Source of the DNA: Betaproteobacteria bacterium
GTDB taxonomy: Bacteria > Pseudomonadota > Gammaproteobacteria > Burkholderiales > Thiobacillaceae
Reading direction: 5' to 3'
NCBI GenBank assembly: GCA_016234655.1
Contig: JACRAU010000011.1
Location: 1 to 64,000, forward strand
Length of the DNA stretch: 64,000 nt
This document shows, one piece after another, positions 17,653 through 26,567 of this stretch. Below the pieces are notes generated by a model that was not told the DNA's origin, did not search any database, and was given only the letters and a program-made list of their open reading frames with translations. The position numbers were made by a program, and so were the translations under genes. The stretch's first letter is position 1; every line of letters starts with the position of its first letter.

Positions 17653-19023
17653 ATGACAACTCGCAGAAATTTTCTTAGGGCTGCTGGCATAACGGTGCTC
17701 GGTGCGGGGGCGGCGAGCAAGGCCGCGATGGCGGGCATACCGGAGGCTATGGCCTTCAGCGACCCCGCCACCCAGCCGCCGCTGATGCCGACCAGCGGCC
17801 GCCCCTACAACCCGGTGGTGACCCTGAACGGCTGGAGCCTGCCCTTCCGCATGAAGAACGGCTGGAAGGAGTTCCACCTGGTGGCCGAGCCGGTGGTGCG
17901 CGAATTCGCGCCCGGCATGACGGTGAACATGTGGGGCTACAACGGCTCCAGCCCCGGCCCCACCATCGAGTGCGTCGAGGGCGACAAGGTGCGCATCTTC
18001 GTGACGAATAAATTGCCCGAGCACACCGCCGTGCACTGGCACGGCATCTTGCTGCCCTGCGGCATGGACGGCGTCGGCGGCCTGACCCAGCCGCAGATCC
18101 CGGCCGGCAAGACCTTCGTCTATGAATTCGAGATGAAGAAATCCGGCACCTTCATGTATCACCCGCATGCCGACGAGATGGTGCAATTGGCCATGGGCAT
18201 GCACGGCTTCCTGGTGGTGCACCCGAAGAACCCGGACTTCATGCGGGTCGACCGCGACTTCGTGTTCCTGATGACCGCCTACGACATCGAGCCGGGCAGC
18301 TATACGCCGAAGACCGCGACCATGACCGACTTCAATATGTGGACCTGGAACAGCCGGGTGTTCCCCGGCATCGACCCCTTCGTCGTGCGCAAGAACGACC
18401 GGGTGCGCATCCGCTTCGGCAACCTGACCATGACCAACCACCCGATCCACATGCACGGCTACGACTTCGAGGTGACCGGTACCGACGGCGGCTGGGTGCC
18501 GAAACAGGCGCGCTGGCCCGAGGTGACCGTCGACAGCGCGGTGGGCCAGATGCGCGCCTTCGAGTTCGACGCCATCTATCCGGGCGACTGGGCCATCCAT
18601 TGCCACAAGTCGCACCACACCATGAATGCGATGGGCCATGACACGCCGAATCTGATCGGCATCGACCAGGGCGGCATCACCGACAAGATCGCCAAGCTGG
18701 TGCCCGAGTACATGGACATGGGCAGCGCCGGCATGGCCGAGATGGGCGAGATGGAGATGCCGCTGCCCGACAACACCTTGCCGATGATGACCGGGCAGGG
18801 CCCCTTCGGCGGCGTGGAGATGGGCGGCATGTTCAGCGTGGTGAAGGTGCGCGATGACGTGAAGCCGGGCGACTACAAGGACCCCGGCTGGTACAAGCAC
18901 CCGAAGGGCACGGTGGCCTACGAGTGGACCGGCGCGGCGCCGGAGATCAAGCGCGCGGCGGCGCCCAAGGCCGACGCCCAGACCCTGCAAGTGAAGAAAC
19001 CCGGCGGCCACGCCGGACATTGA
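17653..19023 (+). CDS. Multicopper oxidase, copper-tolerance type
   Basis: A 456-residue protein with a Tat signal (MTTRRNFLRAAGITVLG). All four copper motifs are intact: HWHGIL, MYHPHADEM, NHPIHMHGYD and HCHKSHHTMNAMGH (type 1 Cys, His and Met). A Met-rich segment (MDMGSAGMAEMGEMEMP) lies near residue 360. Such enzymes oxidise toxic Cu(I) to Cu(II) in the periplasm. It is followed by cupredoxin, DUF411 and CusF genes. It resembles CopA/CueO-like oxidases, but without closer comparison the symbol is left blank. Confidence 0.93.
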   Translation: MTTRRNFLRAAGITVLGAGAASKAAMAGIPEAMAFSDPATQPPLMPTSGRPYNPVVTLNGWSLPFRMKNGWKEFHLVAEPVVREFAPGMTVNMWGYNGSSPGPTIECVEGDKVRIFVTNKLPEHTAVHWHGILLPCGMDGVGGLTQPQIPAGKTFVYEFEMKKSGTFMYHPHADEMVQLAMGMHGFLVVHPKNPDFMRVDRDFVFLMTAYDIEPGSYTPKTATMTDFNMWTWNSRVFPGIDPFVVRKNDRVRIRFGNLTMTNHPIHMHGYDFEVTGTDGGWVPKQARWPEVTVDSAVGQMRAFEFDAIYPGDWAIHCHKSHHTMNAMGHDTPNLIGIDQGGITDKIAKLVPEYMDMGSAGMAEMGEMEMPLPDNTLPMMTGQGPFGGVEMGGMFSVVKVRDDVKPGDYKDPGWYKHPKGTVAYEWTGAAPEIKRAAAPKADAQTLQVKKPGGHAGH

Positions 19024-19042
19024 ACCGAGGAGAGCATCTTTC

Positions 19043-19549
19043 ATGAACGGCAAACATTTTTTTCTATTGGCCTCGGCCATTTTATCTTTGACCGCCGCCG
19101 GCGCTGCCCTGGCCCACGGCGGCGAGCGGCACGGCGGCAAGGCCGTCGATTATGCCAATGCCGAGGAGAAGGCCTTCGGCCGCGCCGCCGATCCGGCCCG
19201 GGCCAGCCGCACCATCACCATCGACATGCGCGACAGCATGCGTTTCAGTCCTGACCGGCTCACCGTCAAGCGCGGCGAGACGGTGAAATTCGTCATCCGC
19301 AACCAGGGCGCGATATTGCATGAACTGGTCTTGGGCACCGAGCGGGAACTCAAGGAACACGGCGAGACGATGAAGAAATTCCCCGGCATGGAGCACGACG
19401 AACCCTCGATGGCCCATGTTGCACCGGGCAAGTCCGGCGTGATCGGCTGGCAGTTCACCAAGGCCGGCGAGTATCAGTTCGCCTGCCTGCTGCCTGGGCA
19501 TTTCGAGGCGGGCATGGTCGGCCGGATCCAGGTGGTCGAGGCGCCATGA
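19043..19549 (+). CDS. Periplasmic cupredoxin (plastocyanin/azurin-like)
   Basis: A 168-residue protein with a signal peptide (ending GAALAHG). Its C-terminal cupredoxin domain shows RFSPDRLTVKRGETVKFVIR, the His of ILHELVLG, and the C-x4-H-x4-M type 1 copper loop in FACLLPGHFEAGMVG. It probably shuttles electrons or copper between periplasmic partners. It lies 19 bp after the oxidase gene and overlaps the DUF411 gene by 4 bp. Confidence 0.93.
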   Translation: MNGKHFFLLASAILSLTAAGAALAHGGERHGGKAVDYANAEEKAFGRAADPARASRTITIDMRDSMRFSPDRLTVKRGETVKFVIRNQGAILHELVLGTERELKEHGETMKKFPGMEHDEPSMAHVAPGKSGVIGWQFTKAGEYQFACLLPGHFEAGMVGRIQVVEAP

Positions 19550-20010
19550 AACAGCCAGCCAAAGGAGGGCTCCGTCTCTTGCCGATAACGGCCTTGGCCG
19601 TGGCCGGGCTGTTTTCCCTATCGGCGGGCGCGGCGGAATCTTTGCCCGCGATCGCCGTCTATAAAAGCCCGACTTGCGGCTGCTGCGCCAAATGGGTCGA
19701 GCACCTGAAGCGGGCCGGCTTCCCGGTGGAGGCCCGCAATGTGGCCGACGTCTCCGCCGCCCGCGAGCGCTTGGGCATGCCGTCCCAATATGCCAGCTGC
19801 CACAGCGCCAAGGTCGGCCATTATGCCGTGGAGGGCCACGTGCCGGCGGAGGATATCAAGCGCCTGCTGCGCGACCGGCCCGCCGCCATCGGCTTGGCCG
19901 TACCCGCCATGCCGCCGGGCTCGCCCGGCATGGAGAGCATTAAACCGATGCCTTATGACACCTTGCTGGTCGATAACAATGGAACGCATCGTATTTTTTC
20001 CCGTCATTGA
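19546..20010 (+). CDS. DUF411-family periplasmic metal-binding protein
   Basis: A 154-residue protein with an N-terminal signal or anchor segment (LPITALAVAGLFSLSAGA). It contains the DUF411 landmarks VYKSPTCGCCAKWVEHLKRAG, YASCHSAKVGHYAVEGHVPA and GLAVPAMPPGSPGME. Family members are common in copper and silver clusters and bind metal through the CxCC and CHS residues; the exact role is unknown. It is translationally coupled to the cupredoxin gene. Confidence 0.92.
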   Translation: MKQPAKGGLRLLPITALAVAGLFSLSAGAAESLPAIAVYKSPTCGCCAKWVEHLKRAGFPVEARNVADVSAARERLGMPSQYASCHSAKVGHYAVEGHVPAEDIKRLLRDRPAAIGLAVPAMPPGSPGMESIKPMPYDTLLVDNNGTHRIFSRH

Positions 20011-20028
20011 ATCCCTAAGGAGCGCGAC

Positions 20029-20373
20029 ATGAAATCCCCCATCACCCTCGCCATTATGGCCCTCGGCCTATCCAGCCCTCTGGCCCTGGCCGCGAGCGAT
20101 CACGCCGGGCACGGCGCGGGCGGCAGCCATATGATGGCCCAAGCCGACGTGGCCTTGTCCGAGGGCACGATCAAAAAGGTTGACAAGGCGGCCGGCAAGG
20201 TCACTATCGCCCATGGCCCGCTGGGCAATTTGGGCATGCCGAGCATGACCATGGTGTTCCGGGTGAAGAATGCCGCCTGGCTGGAACAGATGAAGGTTGG
20301 CGACAAGATTCGCTTTCTTGCCGATCGGGTCGATGGCGCATTCACTGTCGTGCGTTACGAGCCGGCGGATTGA
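20029..20373 (+). CDS. CusF-like copper chaperone with Met in place of the capping Trp
   Basis: A 114-residue periplasmic protein: signal peptide to about residue 22, a His/Met-containing linker, then the small CusF barrel (IKKVDKAAGKVTIAHGPLGN, then MPSMTMVF). The Cu(I) ligands His62, Met73 and Met75 are kept. The Trp that stacks on copper in E. coli CusF (LGWPAMTM) is Met70 here. CusF hands Cu(I) to the CusB/CusA pump. A second CusF domain is fused to CusB at 34002. Confidence 0.92.
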   Translation: MKSPITLAIMALGLSSPLALAASDHAGHGAGGSHMMAQADVALSEGTIKKVDKAAGKVTIAHGPLGNLGMPSMTMVFRVKNAAWLEQMKVGDKIRFLADRVDGAFTVVRYEPAD

Positions 20374-20455
20374 CGATGTCTCGATGGGTACGCCGTATTG
20401 GCCGTGCCGAAGCGTGTAGTCCGGTAATTCAATCTCTTGAAGAAGGAGTACGGAA

Positions 20456-20986
20456 ATGAAAACGATGAAGATGGCTGTTTTGGTGGCTGCCCTGGGCTTC
20501 AATGCGCCGATGGCGCTGGCGGACGAGGCGCATCACGCCAACCCGCCGCAGGCCGCGGCCAAGGATGGTGCGAAGGCCGAGGCGGCCGCGATCGGCAAGA
20601 TGCAGGACAACGTCAAGAAGATGCAGGCCCAGATCGACAAGATCGCCAAGACCAAGGACGCCAAGGAGCGCCAGCGCCTGCTACAGGAACACATGCAGAC
20701 CATGCAGGACGGCATGATGCAAGGCAAGCAGGCCATGATGATGGATTGTCCGATGATGGGCGGCCAAGGCGGCATGGGCATGATGGGCGGCCAAGGCGGC
20801 ATGGGCATGATGGGCGGCCAGGGCGGCATGGGCATGATGGGCGGTCAGGGCGGCATGGGCATGATGGGCGGTCAGGGCGGCATGGGTCCGGACGCCATGA
20901 TGGAGCGCATGCAGAAGATGGAGCAGCGCATGGAAATGATGCAGCAGATGTTGCAGAAGGGCGGCATGACCATGCCGGCCAAATAA
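20456..20986 (+). CDS. Secreted Met/Gly-rich repeat protein
   Basis: A 176-residue protein with a signal peptide (MKTMKMAVLVAALGFNAPMALA). A helical segment follows (KMQDNVKKMQAQIDKIAKTK), then five perfect copies of the 9-residue unit MMGGQGGMG and a Met-rich tail (MMERMQKMEQRMEMMQQML). About a quarter of residues after position 80 are Met. Clustered exported methionines suggest Cu(I) or Ag(I) binding, in line with its place between CusF-like and SHOCT genes. No named family was recognised. Confidence 0.85.
   Translation: MKTMKMAVLVAALGFNAPMALADEAHHANPPQAAAKDGAKAEAAAIGKMQDNVKKMQAQIDKIAKTKDAKERQRLLQEHMQTMQDGMMQGKQAMMMDCPMMGGQGGMGMMGGQGGMGMMGGQGGMGMMGGQGGMGMMGGQGGMGPDAMMERMQKMEQRMEMMQQMLQKGGMTMPAK
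20753..20887 (+). repeat. Five tandem 27-bp units inside the Met-rich gene
   Basis: Five in-frame 27-bp units, each coding MMGGQGGMG. Units 1-2 read GGCCAA, unit 3 GGCCAG and units 4-5 GGTCAG at the same place, so the array grew by successive duplication. Copy number can change without frameshift, altering the number of methionines. Confidence 0.97.
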
Positions 20987-21061
20987 GCCGAGGCTGGCTG
21001 CCGGCCCGCCGATTGGGGTCGGTCGCCCGGTGTCATAGGCGCCATGGAGAAAGGAAAAATC

Positions 21062-21289
21062 ATGTGGTCGGGAGACTTTGCTTGGCATTCCGGATGGATG
21101 GGCTTGTGGGGGCTGTTGTTCTGGGGGGTGTTCATCGCGGCGATCGTTTATGCCTTGCGCGGCCGTTGCTGCGGGTCGCACGGTAGACATACCGATAAGA
21201 CTGCGCTCGATATCCTGAAAGAGCGCTACGCGCGCGGCGAGATCGACCAGGCCGAGTTCGAACAAAAGCGACGCGAGCTGGAGCGTTAA
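21062..21289 (+). CDS. Small membrane protein with SHOCT domain
   Basis: A 75-residue protein. The start at 21062 has AAGGA about 7 bp upstream; an ATG at 21044 is also in frame. One transmembrane helix (GLWGLLFWGVFIAAIVYALR) is followed by a basic, cysteine-containing linker and a C-terminal SHOCT motif (DILKERYARGEIDQAEFEQ). SHOCT segments are short oligomerisation motifs. Such proteins are common companions of copper export genes, but their role is not known. Confidence 0.85.
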   Translation: MWSGDFAWHSGWMGLWGLLFWGVFIAAIVYALRGRCCGSHGRHTDKTALDILKERYARGEIDQAEFEQKRRELER

Positions 21290-21303
21290 GCGGAGCGATC
21301 GCG

Positions 21304-21681
21304 ATGCCGGCTCCGGCAGCCTCGGCCATCTCCGGCTCCAGCGTTTGTCGCCTGGTCGCGCTGGCGGAGGGGCAAACGGCGCGCATCGCCGCCGTCGCGG
21401 AGCAGTTGCGGCGGCTCGACGGCGTGTCGGACGTGGAGCTACGCGGCGCGGCGCGATTGTGGCTTCGCTACGACGCGGCGCTCATCGGCTACAGCGAGAT
21501 CGAGCGGGCGCTCGATGGCGCCGGCCTGCGGCGCCGAACCAACCTGGGATGGCGATTGCGCAGCGCTTGGTACCGCTTCCTCGATGAAAACATTCAATCC
21601 AATGCGCGCACCCGTTCGGCCGCGTGTTGCAGCCACCCGCCGGCCGGGGCGGGGGACCGCCATGGCGACGCCGAAGGCTGA
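21304..21681 (+). CDS. HMA-like protein lacking the metal-binding CxxC
   Basis: A 125-residue protein. Residues 14-75 read as a beta-alpha-beta-beta-alpha HMA-like domain ([39 protein letters not shown]), but the CxxC metal loop is missing. A conserved-looking tail ([20 protein letters not shown]) then brings a CC pair followed by SHPP. The gene sits between SHOCT and HD-GYP genes in the copper operon. Function is not recognised; structural mimicry or partner binding rather than metal transfer is possible. Confidence 0.6.
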   Translation: MPAPAASAISGSSVCRLVALAEGQTARIAAVAEQLRRLDGVSDVELRGAARLWLRYDAALIGYSEIERALDGAGLRRRTNLGWRLRSAWYRFLDENIQSNARTRSAACCSHPPAGAGDRHGDAEG

Positions 21682-21687
21682 GCGCAA

Positions 21688-22452
21688 ATGACCGCGCAGG
21701 ATGCCGGCCCTGGCCCCGTCTGCGCGGCGTGCGGCGCGCCATTGGTGGGGGTTCCCCACGCCAGACGGGCGGCGGGCGACTTGTGCGAACCTTGTTTTCT
21801 CGGTCGGGCCGCGCAAGCCCCCGCCTGGGCGGCGGCGGAGGCTGCCTATGTGGCCTTGGCCGAGGCCTTGGCCGCGGCCTTGGATGCGCGCGAACACGAA
21901 ACCGGCTTGCATTCCAAGCGCGTCGCCTGCCATACCCTGGTGTTGGCCCGGCGCTTCAGCGACGACAGCCAACTGCTGAGCCAAGTGTACTGGGGTGCGT
22001 TGCTGCACGACCTTGGCAAGATCGGTATTGCCGACGCGATTTTGCTCAAACAGGGTGCCTTGACCGACGCCGAGTGGCGGATCATGCGGACCCATCCGGT
22101 GATCGGCCACCGTATCCTTTCCGCCGCGCCTTTCATGGCCCTAGCGGCGGAAATCGCCCTGTGCCACGAGGAGCGTTTCGACGGCAGCGGCTATCCGCGC
22201 GGGCTGCGCGGCGAGGCCATTCCCATGTGGGCGCGCCTGTTCGCGGTGATCGACACCCTGGATGCGATGACTTCCGATCGCCCCTATCGCAAGGGCATGT
22301 CCTTCGACACGGCCCAGGCGGAGATCCGCCGCATGGCCGGCAGCCAATTCGACCCCGTCGCGGTAGCGGCGTTCATGGCGGAAGAGCCGACGTTGCGCGA
22401 GATGGTGGCGCTCAAGTGCGGCGATGCGCCTCCGATTCCCTTATCGGCTTGA
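21688..22452 (+). CDS. HD-GYP domain protein with N-terminal zinc-ribbon
   Basis: A 254-residue protein. Residues 12-36 carry two cysteine pairs (CAAC and CEPC), a likely zinc ribbon. The rest is an HD-GYP phosphodiesterase domain with HD at 107-108 ([10 protein letters not shown]), [10 protein letters not shown], and [14 protein letters not shown] followed by [20 protein letters not shown] enzymes degrade cyclic-di-GMP or cGAMP. It has no receiver domain and is embedded in the copper operon 11 bp before the ATPase gene, which may link copper to second-messenger levels. Confidence 0.88.
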   Translation: MTAQDAGPGPVCAACGAPLVGVPHARRAAGDLCEPCFLGRAAQAPAWAAAEAAYVALAEALAAALDAREHETGLHSKRVACHTLVLARRFSDDSQLLSQVYWGALLHDLGKIGIADAILLKQGALTDAEWRIMRTHPVIGHRILSAAPFMALAAEIALCHEERFDGSGYPRGLRGEAIPMWARLFAVIDTLDAMTSDRPYRKGMSFDTAQAEIRRMAGSQFDPVAVAAFMAEEPTLREMVALKCGDAPPIPLSA

Positions 22453-22463
22453 AGGAGAACGTT

Positions 22464-24788
22464 ATGGCCACCGATCCCGTATGCGGCATGCGCGTCGACG
22501 AAAAATCCGCGGCCGGCAGGCTGTCTTATCAGGGCAAGGATTACTTCTTCTGCTCAGATCGTTGCCTGCAAGAATTCAAGGCGGCGCCCGGTCGCTACCT
22601 GCCCGCCACAGGATCGGCCCATGGACATGCCCATGCCATGGCCGCCGCCGATTCAAGCGCCAAGGAAAAGGCCAAGGACCCGATCTGCGGCATGCTAGTG
22701 GATAAGGCCACCGCGCTGAAGACCGAGCGCGCCGGGCGCAGCTATTATTTTTGCAGCGTCGGCTGCCAGCGCACCTTCGAGTCGCCGGAAGCCGAGCTCA
22801 AGTCGATGAAGACGCGCGTCATGATCGCGCTCGGCGGCGTGTTGGCCCTGGCCATGCTGCGCGCCGGCGCCTTCCTCGCGCTCGCCACCGGCGCCACCAT
22901 CGTCAGTTGGGCGCCGATCCCGCAACTGCCTTGGTTCACCTGGGGCGTGTGGCTGTTCCTGCTGGTGACGCCGGTGCAGTTTATCGGCGGCTGGAGTTTC
23001 TACAAGGGCGCCTGGCAGGCAGTGCGCACGCGCAGCATCAACATGGATTTCCTGATCGCGCTCGGCACCTCGGTCGCCTATTTCTACAGCGTCGCGGTGA
23101 TCTTCTTCCCCGAGGCATTGCCGGTGAAGGTGGAGGAGCGCGACGTGTATTTCGAGGTCTCCGCCGTCATCATCGCCTTCGTGCTGCTGGGCAAATACAT
23201 GGAGGAGATGATCAAGAAGCGCTCCTCCGCCGCCGTGCGCAAGTTGATGGACCTGAAGCCCGCCACCGCCCATGTCGTGCGCGAGGGGCAGGAAATGGAG
23301 GTGCCGGCCGAATCGGTGCTGGTGGACGAAACCGTCATCGTCAAGCCGGGCGAGAAGATTCCGGCCGACGGCGAGGTGACCGAGGGTGCCTCCAGCGTGG
23401 ATGAATCCATGCTTACCGGCGAATCGATGCCGGTGGAGAAGCGCGCCGGCGCGGCGGTGATCGGCGGCACGCTCAACCGCAGCGGCCTGCTGCGCTTTCG
23501 CGCCACCAAGGTCGGCGCGGAGACCGCGCTGGCGCAGATCATCAAGCTGGTGGAAGAGGCGCAGGCCTCCAGCGCGCCGATCCAGCGCCTGGCCGACCGG
23601 GTCACGCGCTGGTTCGTGCCGGCGGTGGTGGCCACCGCGCTGCTCGCCTTCTTCGGCTGGTGGCTGGCCGGCGATTTCCCCCAAGGCCTGCTTGCCTTCA
23701 TCGCCGTGCTCATCATCGCCTGTCCCTGCGCGCTCGGCATCGCCACCCCGGCCGCCTTGATGGTCGGCGTGGGTAAGGGTGCCGAGGCCGGCATCCTGAT
23801 TCGCGGCGGCGAAGTGCTGGAGCGCGCGCAGAGCCTCACCACCGTGGTATTCGACAAGACCGGCACGCTCACGCGCGGCGAGCCCACGGTCACCGACATC
23901 GTGCCTTGGGCCGGCTTCGATGAGGCCGAAGTGCTGCGGCTGGCGGCGGCGGTGGAGGCCGGCTCAGAGCACCCATTGGGCGAGGCCATCGTGCGCGCGG
24001 CGAAACATCGCGAGCTGATGCTGCCGAAGGTGGCTGACTTCGAGGCGATTCCCGGCCATGGCATCCAGGGCATGGCGAACGGCAAGGCGGTGTTGCTTGG
24101 CAACCGCCGCCTGTTCGCGCGCGAGGGCATCGACACACGGGCCGCCGAAGAGGCGATGACGCGCCTCGAACACGAAGGCAAGACCGTCATGCTGGTCGGC
24201 GCCGACGGCCAACTCGCCGGCATCATCGCCGTCGCCGACACGCTCAAGCCGGAAGCGAAGGACGCCGTCGACGCGCTCACGCGCGAAGGCATCGAAGTGG
24301 TCATGCTCTCCGGCGACAACACGCGCACCGCCCAGGCCATCGGGCGCGAACTCGGCATCGCGCGCGTGATCGCCGAGGTGCTGCCGGCCGACAAGGCCAG
24401 GGTCATCCAGAATTTGCAGAAGCAGAAGAAGGTGGTGGCGATGGTGGGCGACGGCGTCAACGATGCGCCCGCGCTGGCCGCCGCCGACATCGGCATCGCC
24501 ATCGGCTCCGGCTCGGACGTGGCCAAGGAGACCGGCGGCATTATCCTGGTGCGCGACGACGTGGGCGAGGTGGTCACCAGCATCCGCTTATCGCGCGCGA
24601 CCTTGCGCAAGATCAAGCAAAATCTGTTCTGGGCCTTCATCTACAACGGCATCGGTATCCCGGTCGCGGCGCTGGGCCTGCTCAACCCCATCATCGCGGC
24701 GGCGGCGATGGCGCTGTCGTCCTTGTCGGTCATCGTCAATTCGGCGCTGCTGAAGCGGGCGAAACTTTCGCCCAAGGGGGCGGCATGA
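22464..24788 (+). CDS. P1B-type copper-exporting ATPase with two YHS domains
   Basis: A 774-residue inner-membrane pump. The start at 22464 ([14 protein letters not shown]) follows GAAGGAGAA. Two N-terminal YHS domains ([11 protein letters not shown]...[19 protein letters not shown]...YYFCSVGC) replace the usual HMA domains. The core is intact: [12 protein letters not shown], the intramembrane CPC ([14 protein letters not shown]), [11 protein letters not shown], the HP motif (SEHPLGEAI) and [23 protein letters not shown] makes Cu(I)/Ag(I) the probable cargo. It overlaps the next gene by 4 bp. Confidence 0.95.
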   Translation: MATDPVCGMRVDEKSAAGRLSYQGKDYFFCSDRCLQEFKAAPGRYLPATGSAHGHAHAMAAADSSAKEKAKDPICGMLVDKATALKTERAGRSYYFCSVGCQRTFESPEAELKSMKTRVMIALGGVLALAMLRAGAFLALATGATIVSWAPIPQLPWFTWGVWLFLLVTPVQFIGGWSFYKGAWQAVRTRSINMDFLIALGTSVAYFYSVAVIFFPEALPVKVEERDVYFEVSAVIIAFVLLGKYMEEMIKKRSSAAVRKLMDLKPATAHVVREGQEMEVPAESVLVDETVIVKPGEKIPADGEVTEGASSVDESMLTGESMPVEKRAGAAVIGGTLNRSGLLRFRATKVGAETALAQIIKLVEEAQASSAPIQRLADRVTRWFVPAVVATALLAFFGWWLAGDFPQGLLAFIAVLIIACPCALGIATPAALMVGVGKGAEAGILIRGGEVLERAQSLTTVVFDKTGTLTRGEPTVTDIVPWAGFDEAEVLRLAAAVEAGSEHPLGEAIVRAAKHRELMLPKVADFEAIPGHGIQGMANGKAVLLGNRRLFAREGIDTRAAEEAMTRLEHEGKTVMLVGADGQLAGIIAVADTLKPEAKDAVDALTREGIEVVMLSGDNTRTAQAIGRELGIARVIAEVLPADKARVIQNLQKQKKVVAMVGDGVNDAPALAAADIGIAIGSGSDVAKETGGIILVRDDVGEVVTSIRLSRATLRKIKQNLFWAFIYNGIGIPVAALGLLNPIIAAAAMALSSLSVIVNSALLKRAKLSPKGAA

Positions 24789-25609
24789 GTTGCCGTTGGT
24801 GTTGGTTGTGTCCTTGGCTGGCGATCCTGCTGGCCGCCGGCGTGCTCGCCTGGTGGGGACTGTCGTGGTGGACAGCCTTGCTGGCCGCCTTGTTCCTGGT
24901 GTGTCCCGCGCTGATCCTATGGGGCCTGTATGCCGTGCGGCCGCTCCCGGTCGACGAGCCGGTACCGCACACCGCGGGCATGACCATGAACTGGGCCGCG
25001 CCGTTCTACGACCTATACTGTCCGGTGATCGGCTTCGGTCCGGCGTTTCGCGCGCAAACGCTGGGCCATGCCGCGATCCGGCCGGGCGAGCGCATCCTCG
25101 ACGTCGGTTGCGGCACCGGCGTGTTGACGCGGTGGGCGCTGAAGGCGGCTCAGCCGGGCGGCTTCGCGGTCGGCATCGACCCTTCGTGGCGCATGGTTCA
25201 AGTGGGACGGGAAGCTGCCAGCCGGCTGGGCAGCGCGGTCGAGTTCAAGCTGGCGGCGATCGAGCGCTTGCCATTCGACGATGCGCAGTTCGATGTCGTC
25301 TTGTCCAGCTTGATGCTGCACCACCTGCCGCCCGACACCAAGCGCCAGGGCTTGGCCGAGGTCTACCGGGTATTGAAGCCGGGCGGGCGCTTCGTGGCGG
25401 TGGATATCGACCGCCCGGCCCAGCCGCTGTGGTGGCTGGCCTTATGGCCGCTGCTGTCGATGCCATCGGTGGCCGACAATCTGCGCGGCCGCGTTGCGGA
25501 CCGTCTGCGCCAAGCGGGCTTCAGCCAGGTCGAAACCCGCGACCGGCGCGCCGGCCTCATCGCATTCTGGACTGCCGTTAAACCGTTGCCAGAAGGGGCC
25601 GGGTCATGA
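24785..25609 (+). CDS. Membrane-anchored SAM-dependent methyltransferase
   Basis: A 274-residue protein. Two N-terminal transmembrane helices (residues about 8-25 and 28-48, Cys/Trp-rich) precede a class I methyltransferase fold. The SAM site is [16 protein letters not shown], followed by [24 protein letters not shown] and [17 protein letters not shown]. The substrate is unknown. It is translationally coupled to the copper ATPase upstream and DUF2933 downstream (ATGA overlaps on both sides). Ubiquinone-like or lipid substrates would suit its membrane location. Confidence 0.88.
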   Translation: MSCRWCWLCPWLAILLAAGVLAWWGLSWWTALLAALFLVCPALILWGLYAVRPLPVDEPVPHTAGMTMNWAAPFYDLYCPVIGFGPAFRAQTLGHAAIRPGERILDVGCGTGVLTRWALKAAQPGGFAVGIDPSWRMVQVGREAASRLGSAVEFKLAAIERLPFDDAQFDVVLSSLMLHHLPPDTKRQGLAEVYRVLKPGGRFVAVDIDRPAQPLWWLALWPLLSMPSVADNLRGRVADRLRQAGFSQVETRDRRAGLIAFWTAVKPLPEGAGS

Positions 25610-25800
25610 GCCGCTCGAATTGGGTGTTGCTCGGCTTCCTCGCCATCGCCGCTTTTTTTCTGCTGACCGAACATAGGGCGCATGTTCTGGGCCTACTGCC
25701 TTTTTTGCTGCTCCTGGCCTGTCCGCTGCTGCACTTGTTCCACCACCGCGGCCATGGCGGGCATTCGAAGGCGCCGCCATCGGAGGAGGAGACAAAATGA
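25606..25800 (+). CDS. DUF2933 small membrane protein
   Basis: A 64-residue protein with two hydrophobic segments (NWVLLGFLAIAAFFLLTEHR; LGLLPFLLLLACPLLHLF) and a His-rich tail (HHRGHGGH). This is the DUF2933 pattern often found in copper and silver resistance clusters. The His cluster and the CPLLH segment could bind metal. It overlaps its neighbours by 4 bp at both ends. Confidence 0.88.
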   Translation: MSRSNWVLLGFLAIAAFFLLTEHRAHVLGLLPFLLLLACPLLHLFHHRGHGGHSKAPPSEEETK

Positions 25801-26447
25801 ACGCCTCGTCCGCCTACGGCCTGTGGCTGCTGGTGCTCCTCAACTCGGCGATCTTCATCCTGTTCGCGTTCAGTTTCTACAAGCCGCGCACCGCCCGCGA
25901 CTGGCGCTCGTTCGGCGCGTTCTCCGCCTTCCTGGTTGCGCTGTTCACCGAGATGTACGGCTTTCCGCTCACCATTTATCTGCTGTCGGGCTGGCTGCAA
26001 TCGCGTTTCCCGGGCGTGGACTGGTTCGCCCACGATTCCGGCCACCTCCTGGAAATGGCGTTTGGCTGGAAGAGCAATCCGCATTTCGGGCCGTTCCACC
26101 TGCTCAGCTTCGCGCTGATCGGCGGCGGTTTCGTCCTGCTGTCCGCCGCCTGGAAGGTGCTGTACCGCGCCCAGCGCGCGCACCGGCTCGCCACCGACGG
26201 CCCCTATGCGCGCATTCGCCACCCGCAATATGCCGCCTTCGTGCTGATCATGCTGGGTTTTCTGGTGCAGTGGCCGACCATCTTGACGCTGGCGATGTTC
26301 CCGGTGCTGGTCTGGATGTATGCGCGGCTCGCGCGGCGCGAGGAGCGCGAGATGGCGACGGAATTCGGCGAGGACTATCGGCGTTATGCGGTGGCGACGC
26401 CGGCGTTCTTGCCAAGGATGGATAGGGGGGGTCGTGGCAAGGAATAA
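25797..26447 (+). CDS. ICMT/PEMT-family membrane methyltransferase
   Basis: A 216-residue protein with about five transmembrane helices. The C-terminal SAM-binding region of the isoprenylcysteine methyltransferase superfamily is present: LATDGPYARIRHPQYAAFVL, then ARLARREEREMATEFGEDY. It is the fourth gene in the chain of ATGA overlaps starting with the copper ATPase. Bacteria lack prenylated CaaX proteins, so the substrate is probably a lipid or another small molecule. Confidence 0.88.
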   Translation: MNASSAYGLWLLVLLNSAIFILFAFSFYKPRTARDWRSFGAFSAFLVALFTEMYGFPLTIYLLSGWLQSRFPGVDWFAHDSGHLLEMAFGWKSNPHFGPFHLLSFALIGGGFVLLSAAWKVLYRAQRAHRLATDGPYARIRHPQYAAFVLIMLGFLVQWPTILTLAMFPVLVWMYARLARREEREMATEFGEDYRRYAVATPAFLPRMDRGGRGKE

Positions 26448-26567
26448 GATATTTGGAGGAACTGGTAGGTGACGCTGATCACCGGGTAAGGTTTTGACGA
26501 CTGGTTTTAACCGTTGGGGGCGGATAGTGATATTTACCCTGCCCATTTTATGCGTTTACGGCCTGGC

